A DNA stretch of 58,127 nucleotides, taken from the NCBI GenBank assembly GCA_031292215.1, contig JARLHO010000081.1, forward strand, positions 1 to 58,127. The letters run 5' to 3'. This DNA is from Syntrophobacteraceae bacterium. Lineage in GTDB: Bacteria; Desulfobacterota; Syntrophobacteria; Syntrophobacterales; Syntrophobacteraceae. A program made the translations under genes and the position numbers. The notes beneath the pieces are model-generated. The model saw only the letters and a program-made list of their open reading frames with translations. It was not told the DNA's origin and ran no database searches. Below are positions 52,837-58,127 of the stretch, piece by piece (position 1 is the first letter of the stretch; each line of letters starts with the position of its first letter).

Positions 52837-53760
52837 TCAATGGCCCCCGGCTGCGCTCTTTAAGATGTCTATGGTGGTGGCCGGGACCTTGCCGTTGGAC
52901 ATGGAGCCCATGGGTGCGTATTGCCTTAGGATCAGGTCGAAAAGACCGGGCGCAACGTTGGAAAAGTAGGCCACGTGATTGGCGGTGCTCGGTTTTTGGA
53001 GTTCCTTAAACCGGAGAGAGTCGAGTTTGTGCGGCGATCGCCCCACCTTTTCCAGCCATCCTTCGAATTCACCAAGGGATACCGCCCGCGCCTGAAAACT
53101 CATGTCCGCATACCCCTTGCCGCTGAATGCCTGGCTCTGGCCGTAATAGACGCCGGGTCTATCCGCCTTGAGATTTAGCCTGGTGACCATGCCCGCCATG
53201 GCGTACATCTGGCTGCCAAGCTGTGGAATGAAAAATGAGTTCATCACCGTATCGGAAGTGATCATAAAGCTTAGCGGGACACCGACCGGGAAAACAAGCT
53301 TGTTTACCACGGCGATTTTTTGGTCCGGATAGATGAAGAGCCATTTCCAATCCATGGCCACCACTTGAACGTTTATGGGTCTAACGCCCTTCTCGATGGG
53401 CCTGTAGGGATCGAGTTGGTGGGTTTTGCTCCAGGCGAGGTATCCAAGGACTGCTACGATGGCAACCGGGACCAGCCAGAAAACCAGCTCCAGCCTTAGC
53501 GAACCGCTCCACTTCGGAGCGTAGACGGCCTTTTTATTGGAGGCCGAGTATTTTAGCGGAAACCAAAGGGCCATGGCGATGACCGGGATTACGACAATCA
53601 GCATGAGCCCAAAGGCTTCAATGATCAGGTTTCGCTCGGCATTGCCTATTGGTCCTCCCGGATGCAACAAGACCACCTTGGAGCAGCCGCCAAGGATCGC
53701 GGCAATCCCAAGGGACGCCAAGCCGATAAAAAATAAATAACCTTTCCCCCTCCTCCTCAT
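52837..53760 (-). CDS. cyoA: Cytochrome o quinol oxidase subunit II (CyoA)
   Basis: A 307-residue lipoprotein subunit. The signal peptide ends LGGC with Cys at residue 26; two transmembrane helices follow (about 43-67 and 90-112), then a periplasmic cupredoxin domain. The stretch [20 protein letters not shown] is the CyoA type and lacks the cysteine pair that binds the CuA centre of cytochrome c oxidases. This confirms the quinol type. It is the first gene of the cyo operon; no regulator or promoter of known type was recognised upstream. Confidence 0.95.
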   Translation of the reverse strand: MRRRGKGYLFFIGLASLGIAAILGGCSKVVLLHPGGPIGNAERNLIIEAFGLMLIVVIPVIAMALWFPLKYSASNKKAVYAPKWSGSLRLELVFWLVPVAIVAVLGYLAWSKTHQLDPYRPIEKGVRPINVQVVAMDWKWLFIYPDQKIAVVNKLVFPVGVPLSFMITSDTVMNSFFIPQLGSQMYAMAGMVTRLNLKADRPGVYYGQSQAFSGKGYADMSFQARAVSLGEFEGWLEKVGRSPHKLDSLRFKELQKPSTANHVAYFSNVAPGLFDLILRQYAPMGSMSNGKVPATTIDILKSAAGGH

Positions 53761-53903
53761 TTAGCCACTCGCATTCCTCGCTCGCCTCTATAGACTGTTA
53801 CACTCCGCAGTCTTGTGAAACTGCATTTGTAGCAAGGTTGGGCTGAGCGCAACGCAGCCCAACAAACAGGAGCCACATGCGCCCGCCCTGGCGGAGACTC
53901 CCT

Positions 53904-54045
53904 GGAAGGGGCTTGGCCCGATCACCCCCCTTTTTTTGCAAAGAGGGGTTGGGGGGATTTACTCTCCCGCCGCTTGCAATAACGTGCATGGACCGGCTTG
54001 GTCCGATCGCCCCCCTCTTTTTTTGCAACTTTGCAAAAGGAGGTA
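53904..54045. repeat. Dispersed C-run/G-run intergenic repeat, copy D
   Basis: Two units: GGGGCTTGGCCCGATCACCC with a T-run and GGGGTTGGGGGGATTTACTC, then GGACCGGCTTGGTCCGATCG with another T-run and GCAAAAGGAGG. Between them CCGCCGCTTGCAATAACG is the inverse of the head of copy B. It occupies the gene-free region 53761-54324 together with the inverted-repeat arm and the hairpin described next. Confidence 0.85.
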
Positions 54046-54079
54046 GGGGACGTATCTGTGGGTAATTGTAATCGGTTAA

Positions 54080-54117
54080 ATCCCGCAAAACGCAGGGACC
54101 GCCGGGATGACGCGCCG
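54080..54117 (-). repeat. Inverted repeat flanking the cyo operon, right arm
   Basis: Bases read as AATCCCGCAAAACGCAGGGA, then CCGCCGGGATGACGCGCC; the complement corresponds to 48886-48926 with a few differences. Together the arms lie outside cyoA and cyoE. It may simply be a dispersed repeat present twice. Confidence 0.55.
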
Positions 54118-54137
54118 CCTCAAGTTTTGTCCTCGAT

Positions 54138-54159
54138 AAAACCCCGTCTAAAAACGGGG
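54138..54159 (-). terminator. Hairpin with T-run downstream of queF
   Basis: On the minus strand CCCCGT, a 6-base loop and ACGGGG are followed by TTTTA. It is about 165 bases beyond the queF stop. A second stem, GTGGGCGG with CCGCCCAC, spans the queF stop itself at about 54315-54338. Confidence 0.6.
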
Positions 54160-54324
54160 CGGCCCCGCTTGTAAGACGAATCGTTTAGTGTATCGCTATA
54201 GTCCCTGAAAATGCCAGAGGATAGGAGTGGCTTCCTTAAAACCCGCAACCCGCGGCCCACACATAACAGCCGCCTACTCTCTTATGGGCTGCAGGGTGGC
54301 GTTGCAACCCCCTCGTGGGCGGGA

Positions 54325-54789
54325 TCAACGCCGCCCACCCCGATAGTCTGTCTCGCCAAGCGGCAAAAGAGCGCATGACGGAGGCAGCACTCCGGTTTGC
54401 ACCACGACGTCTATGGCGATTCCACCCCTTGCATTCCAGATGCCGGTTACCCGGATGAACTTGGGCGCCATGGCTTCCTTTAGCCGATCGTGGATATAGA
54501 CCGTGCAATCCTCGTGGAAGGTCCCGTGATTTCGGAAGCTCCCCAGAAAGAGCTTAAACGATTTGCTTTCCACCAGCCGCTCGGCGGGCGCATAATCTAT
54601 TACGATCACAGCAAAATCCGGCTGGCCGGTTATGGGGCAAATAGTGGTGAATTCCGGGGCCGAAAGGCGCACCACGTAGTCCGTACCCGGGCGAGCGTTT
54701 TGGAATGTCTCAAGGACGGCCTTTTGAGGGGTCTTGGCCGTCCTGGTTTTTTTCCCCAACTGGGTGAGTTCGTCAGTATCCGAAGCCAT
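54325..54789 (-). CDS. queF: NADPH-dependent 7-cyano-7-deazaguanine reductase QueF
   Basis: A 154-residue QueF of the short type, which reduces preQ0 to preQ1 in queuosine synthesis. The catalytic Cys is in [14 protein letters not shown], and [20 protein letters not shown] and [10 protein letters not shown] are family signatures. The start is uncertain: 54789 (MASDTD) is chosen as the closest family match; GTG at 54810 and ATG at 54801 are in frame. It follows queC almost directly, so the two form an operon. Confidence 0.93.
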   Translation of the reverse strand: MASDTDELTQLGKKTRTAKTPQKAVLETFQNARPGTDYVVRLSAPEFTTICPITGQPDFAVIVIDYAPAERLVESKSFKLFLGSFRNHGTFHEDCTVYIHDRLKEAMAPKFIRVTGIWNARGGIAIDVVVQTGVLPPSCALLPLGETDYRGGRR

Positions 54790-54810
54790 ATTAAAATCCA
54801 TCCGTATCAC

Positions 54811-55506
54811 TTATGCATATTGTGTGGGGTCCGGTACGCCGGCCTGCGCAAACCCCATTTTTCGCAAAACGCAACTGTCGCATCTTCCGCACGCTCTTCC
54901 GGCCGGATCGGGATCGTAGCAGGAATGAGTAATCGAGTAATCGACCCCCAGTTCCACGCCCGCTTTTATAATCTGCGCCTTGGTCATGGCGATAAGAGGC
55001 GTATGAATGCGCATGCGCATGCGGCCTTCGACACATTCTTTTAGGGCAAGGTTTGCCATTTTTTCAAAGGATTCGATGTATTCCGGGCGGCAATCGGGAT
55101 ATCCGGAGTAATCGAGGGCGTTTACGCCGATGAAGATGTCGGCTGCGTGGAGCGTCTCGCCCCATGCCAGGGCCAGGGAGAGAAAAACCGTGTTCCTGGC
55201 GGGCACGTAGGTCACAGGTATTTGCGCCTGCATCTGCTCGAAAGCGACGTCTTTTGGCACCTCGATTGCGGCGGTAAGAGCGGAGCCGCCGATTGCCCCA
55301 AGAGGCAGAGCCAGGATGAGGTGCTCCTTTGCTCCAAAGGCCTTTGCGATTACTTTTGCCGCTTTTATCTCCGCCCTGTGCCGTTGACCGTAATCAAAGC
55401 TTAGCGCGAAGAGGTCGAAACCCTCTCGTTTGGCGATAGCCAGGCAGGTGGTCGAATCCAACCCGCCGGAAACCAGAACGAGAGCTTTTTTATTTTCTCC
55501 TGCCAT
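54811..55506 (-). CDS. queC: 7-cyano-7-deazaguanine synthase QueC
   Basis: A 231-residue ATP-dependent enzyme that converts 7-carboxy-7-deazaguanine to preQ0. The PP-loop [13 protein letters not shown] is at about residues 12-24, and the four zinc cysteines are in [33 protein letters not shown] and [15 protein letters not shown] match the family. AAGGA precedes the ATG. It lies between the NYN-domain gene and queF in one operon. queD and queE are not in the window. Confidence 0.96.
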   Translation of the reverse strand: MAGENKKALVLVSGGLDSTTCLAIAKREGFDLFALSFDYGQRHRAEIKAAKVIAKAFGAKEHLILALPLGAIGGSALTAAIEVPKDVAFEQMQAQIPVTYVPARNTVFLSLALAWGETLHAADIFIGVNALDYSGYPDCRPEYIESFEKMANLALKECVEGRMRMRIHTPLIAMTKAQIIKAGVELGVDYSITHSCYDPDPAGRACGRCDSCVLRKMGFAQAGVPDPTQYA

Positions 55507-55515
55507 GGAAGATCC

Positions 55516-57276
55516 TTAATCAAAGAGAAACATATAAAAATCGGCGACGTCAATCAAAGCGAAAATCTTTTCTTCGACAGCGGAAATGATGCCTTCGTCT
55601 CCGGTAACGAGCAGCACCTTGGAATCTTTTCTCGCTTCGATTTTTTCTATCAAGACCTCATCGGCCGAGTTTACGGCTTTGTCAGTGTAAATGATTTGCA
55701 GGTTGGCCGCAACGCTGCTCGACTCCTCGACCCCGTCAAAGACCAGCCAGACCCTGGAAAAGTTGGCGCTTTTGGCCGAAACGGCTTCGATAAACCGGTT
55801 GCGAAATTTTGTGAACTCCTGGCGGGTAAAATGTCCGTCTTCGCCGTGCGCCCTTAGCAGCACGTTGTAGCCGTCGATGTAGAGGTCATAGCGCCTGCTT
55901 TGTCCCGACGTGATGAAATCATCGAGGTAGCGGGGGCCGGTATTGCGCGCGGACGCTTTTCTTTTCGGCTCGAATTGAAAATAGAGCCGCTCAAGGATTT
56001 GGCGCCTTTTATGGCGCACGGCTTCCTCGACCCGGGCCGGATCGTTTGCGAGGCCGATTTCCGAAAGCGCTCCGGACAACTTCACCATTTCTTTTATCTT
56101 GGGCAAACTTGCCGGGACGGGGTCGAGCAGGTTTATCCGAGAGACGATTTCCCCTGCGCCGCGAGGATCTGCGCCGATGATTCTTTCGACCCCGGGGAGC
56201 TTTAGGAGGCGGGTCTTCTCGCTTAAAAGAGCATCCTTTACCTTTTCTACTTCTTTGTGCACGACAAGCGAGCCGGCGTAAACGGCCTCTATGCGCTCAA
56301 GCGAGAGGTCGATTTCGAGAAGCTTTGCGCGGATATCCGAGAGAACTCCGTATTCTTCGTCGGCCTTTTTTTGCAGTTCGAGGGCCCGCCTGGTCCTTTG
56401 GAGAAGCGATTCGATCCGTTCGGCTTCCTTTAGCGCCCCCTCCCTGTCAATGGACTGGTAGCGCGCAAACCACTCTTTTCTCTTCAGGCGGATCGAGCTG
56501 CTCAGTCTATTTTCAAAATCCGCCTCGCATTCCTTCATTTTTTTTCTCAGATCTTCATTTTCGGTCCTTAGGCCCCCAAGCTGCTCGGTTGCACGAACGA
56601 GTTCGGCCTGTACTTTTTTTAGTTTCTTTTCGACCTTTTTAAACGCTCCCCCGGCTGCGGGAGCACCGTTTTGCTCTTCTGCGGGCGAGTCCGATTCGAG
56701 GTCGAAAAGAAAACCGCCTCCGGCTTTGCTGTCCAAAAATTTTTCGGAAATATCGGGATAATGTTCGATAAATTCGCCCCAGATGGAAAGGGTGGGTACG
56801 AGGATATCGAAAAGGGCGGCCTCGGGTGCTCGCGACCAGAAGGCGTCTACCTCTATTGCTTCCAAAACCCCCTCCATGTCGAGGAGGCCAAGCGAGCAAA
56901 GGCCGGCGCAAAGGCGGACAGGACCGAAAAGATCTCTTAGCTTCCAGAGGTTTTTAGAAATAAAATCGGGGCAAAACATCGCAAGATAGGAAACATTGAT
57001 ATCCTTTTCCACCCTCCACCGGGCAAGGACTCTTTCGAAAAAGAGCGCGTTTTTTTGAAGCTCCCGGCAAAGCCGCTCCCTTACCGGCGCCCAGTGCAGT
57101 ATTTGCGAGACCCTTGCCTTCCTGCTGGAATAGCCTTCCAAAATATTTTTCTTTTCATTAGGATGCGAGTCGAGGATCTGGTCCCAGGCTGCCGGGGGGA
57201 TGTCCCTTATAATCAGTTCGAAAAATGGGACGGGCAGCTTCGAAAAAACCCTGCTGTCTTTGAGGCTTGGTTCCAC
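55516..57276 (-). CDS. Coiled-coil protein with C-terminal NYN/YacP-like nuclease domain
   Basis: A 586-residue protein. The first 200 residues are helical and unfamiliar; a coiled coil at about 210-320 (KKVEKKLKKVQAELVRATEQ, LGGLRTENEDLRKKMKECEA) is followed by another helical stretch. The last 120 residues are a PIN-like NYN domain: YDLYIDGYNVLLR, FSRVWLVFDG and NSADEVLIEKI with VLLVTGDEGI carry the acidic residues expected of the nuclease site. The GTG at 57276 is chosen since upstream frames run into cutA; AGGA lies near it. It leads the queC-queF operon with 9 bases to queC. An RNA-processing role would fit but is an inference. Confidence 0.72.
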   Translation of the reverse strand: MEPSLKDSRVFSKLPVPFFELIIRDIPPAAWDQILDSHPNEKKNILEGYSSRKARVSQILHWAPVRERLCRELQKNALFFERVLARWRVEKDINVSYLAMFCPDFISKNLWKLRDLFGPVRLCAGLCSLGLLDMEGVLEAIEVDAFWSRAPEAALFDILVPTLSIWGEFIEHYPDISEKFLDSKAGGGFLFDLESDSPAEEQNGAPAAGGAFKKVEKKLKKVQAELVRATEQLGGLRTENEDLRKKMKECEADFENRLSSSIRLKRKEWFARYQSIDREGALKEAERIESLLQRTRRALELQKKADEEYGVLSDIRAKLLEIDLSLERIEAVYAGSLVVHKEVEKVKDALLSEKTRLLKLPGVERIIGADPRGAGEIVSRINLLDPVPASLPKIKEMVKLSGALSEIGLANDPARVEEAVRHKRRQILERLYFQFEPKRKASARNTGPRYLDDFITSGQSRRYDLYIDGYNVLLRAHGEDGHFTRQEFTKFRNRFIEAVSAKSANFSRVWLVFDGVEESSSVAANLQIIYTDKAVNSADEVLIEKIEARKDSKVLLVTGDEGIISAVEEKIFALIDVADFYMFLFD

Positions 57277-57306
57277 GGTAACAGTCCTGTATACGGAAGG
57301 CACAAA

Positions 57307-57636
57307 ATGAGCGAAACATCCATCGTGTTTGTAACCGCCGGCAGCGAAGAGGAGGCCGCTCATATCGGGCGCACGCTTGTCGAAGAGCGTCTTGCGGCCT
57401 GCGCAAACATTATACCCGCTCTCCGGTCCATCTACCGCTGGAAGGGGGAAATCTGCGACGAACGGGAAGTTCTTATCATCATCAAGACCAGGACGTCAAA
57501 GTACGAATCCCTCGAAAAGAGGGTAAAAGAGCTCCATAGCTATGAAGTGCCGGAAATAGTGTCGTTTTCCGTGGATAGAGGCCTTCCGCGGTATCTGGCC
57601 TGGGTGGCGGAGGAAACGGAAGCCGAGAGCGATTAG
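57307..57636 (+). CDS. cutA: Divalent-cation tolerance protein CutA
   Basis: A 109-residue CutA1 protein forming a trimeric ferredoxin-like fold. SIVFVTAGSEEEAAHIGRTL, LAACANIIPALRSIYRWKGE and SYEVPEIVSFSVDRG are the family signatures. The ATG at 57307 is chosen over in-frame upstream starts because these would overlap the divergent gene. Genetic studies in E. coli linked it to copper tolerance; its molecular function is still debated. It diverges from the NYN gene with only 30 bases between the chosen starts. Confidence 0.93.
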   Translation: MSETSIVFVTAGSEEEAAHIGRTLVEERLAACANIIPALRSIYRWKGEICDEREVLIIIKTRTSKYESLEKRVKELHSYEVPEIVSFSVDRGLPRYLAWVAEETEAESD

Positions 57637-58015
57637 GGGGGCGCCTTTAACTTGCCTGCGGGTATCTCATCCAAGGTCCCATTTAAGGGGGGGAAGGTTA
57701 AAGCCGGGGAAGTCCCTATTTTCCGGTCTTGAGGCGCTTTTTAATTGCGCCGGGATACGACGGACCTCTTCGACATGCTCGGCGTTTTTGCCCCTCCGGT
57801 CGTCATCTTCGTAAAGTTTTTAAAGGCCGCGATGCCGAAAACGTTTTATCATGAGAGGATTGGAAATCGTCAGTTGTCACTTAGTCTTTAACCACGGTGA
57901 TTCGGTTCAACGATATTTTCATTGTAAAACCAATTACGTGAACTAACTTCCGGTCTTTCCCCGCCCAGTGATGTATAGGGGAAAACACAATACATCGTTC
58001 GGGAGGTGATCCGCT
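57637..58015. other. Gene-free stretch before the last gene
   Basis: No supportable gene. A small hairpin GGCGC / GCGCC is at about 57733-57750. The stretch around 57881-58000 is more AT-rich and might be the left end of a mobile element that continues past the window, but terminal repeats cannot be tested. Confidence 0.4.
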
Positions 58016-58127
58016 TTGAACCTGTCTGAGATTTACGTCCGACCAGTTGAGAGACCTGAAGAAGGCCGTTTCCAGGAATTGATGGGTCAGCATCATTACC
58101 TGGGGCGGCTTCCCAAGATAAGTGAAA
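58016..58127 (+). CDS. DUF4338-type (DruA/transposase-associated) protein, N-terminal part
   Basis: The frame starts at a TTG at 58016 with a very strong ribosome site (GGGAGGTGA) 6 bases upstream and stays open to the end of the window. The 37 visible residues include PEEGRFQELMGQHHYLGRLP, the pattern (ELM..HHYLG..P..GE) seen at the start of DUF4338 proteins, which are found in IS-like elements and in the Druantia defence protein DruA. The gene is cut by the window edge. Only the N-terminus supports the call, so element and function stay open. Confidence 0.6.
   Translation, partial: MNLSEIYVRPVERPEEGRFQELMGQHHYLGRLPKISE

Noticed and set aside
54180-54324. Possible tRNA or preQ1 riboswitch near queF
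   Set aside because: No cloverleaf could be drawn, and the DNA is downstream, not upstream, of the que genes.
57881-58096. Minus-strand 71-codon frame at the right end
   Set aside because: It is antisense to the better supported DUF4338-type start, which has a strong ribosome site.

Overview
The window looks like chromosomal DNA of a sulfate- or sulfite-reducing deltaproteobacterium (Desulfobacterota). The strongest evidence is a dissimilatory sulfite reductase locus (dsrD, dsrA, dsrB, dsrN, dsrC), helped by a tetrahaem cytochrome c3-like protein, a small low-potential-type ferredoxin and a fused siroheme decarboxylase of the alternative haem pathway. I cannot name the genus from sequence alone. 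The cytochrome bo3 quinol oxidase operon (cyoABCDE) near the right end is unexpected in such an organism.

Layout, left to right. 1-8.2 kb: the tail of a Gly/His-rich protein, then an MdtABC-type RND efflux operon (one membrane-fusion protein, two different pumps). 8.3-11.2 kb: a small accessory patch with a BrnT/BrnA toxin-antitoxin pair, a frameshifted YafQ-like toxin, a Uma2-family nuclease, a NifX-like protein, a decayed copy of the coaE 3' end and a HicB-like protein. 11.2-14.4 kb (minus): a DUF169-dephospho-CoA kinase fusion, a DUF2889-PHP protein and a second DUF2889 protein. 15-18.2 kb: a second Uma2 gene, a single-domain AICAR transformylase and a MetE-like methyltransferase. 18.2-22.1 kb: hrcA-grpE-dnaK with a CIRCE operator. 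22.1-25.1 kb: a periplasmic-binding-type lipoprotein, a zinc-ribbon protein and cobO. 25.1-26.9 kb: a second accessory patch (hypothetical membrane protein, YafQ/DinJ pair) ending in a decayed copy of the cobO 3' end. 27-31 kb: a hypothetical protein, fused AhbAB, a small conserved protein, a SlyD-type isomerase and a TPR protein. 31.4-36.9 kb: the dsr locus and a ferredoxin. 36.9-48.7 kb: a secreted repeat/fibronectin protein, cytochrome c3, an alpha/beta hydrolase-OsmC fusion, an HPF-cold-shock fusion, a CNNM/CBS transporter, a divergent CysRS-like protein, an FAD-dependent fumarate reductase/aspartate oxidase-type protein and a fused ADP-forming acyl-CoA synthetase. 49-53.8 kb: cyoABCDE (minus). 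54.3-57.6 kb: queF, queC and a NYN-domain protein (minus), cutA (plus). The window ends inside a DUF4338-type gene.

Functionally the centre of the window is sulfite reduction: AhbAB takes siroheme toward haem, DsrN is related to amidation of the siroheme, DsrAB reduces sulfite with DsrC as co-substrate, and ferredoxin and cytochrome c3 are plausible electron carriers. The quinol oxidase would add oxygen respiration or detoxification.

No single clearly novel defence or metabolic system stands out. The most distinctive observations are: (1) two housekeeping genes, coaE and cobO, each followed by a small accessory island and then a degenerate duplicate of their own 3' end; (2) dsrD lying upstream of dsrA, and dsrC in the same cluster; (3) several domain fusions (DUF169-CoaE, AhbA-AhbB, HPF-CSD, DUF2889-PHP); (4) a CysRS-like protein lacking two zinc ligands; and (5) families of dispersed intergenic repeats. 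No tRNA, rRNA or CRISPR array was seen.
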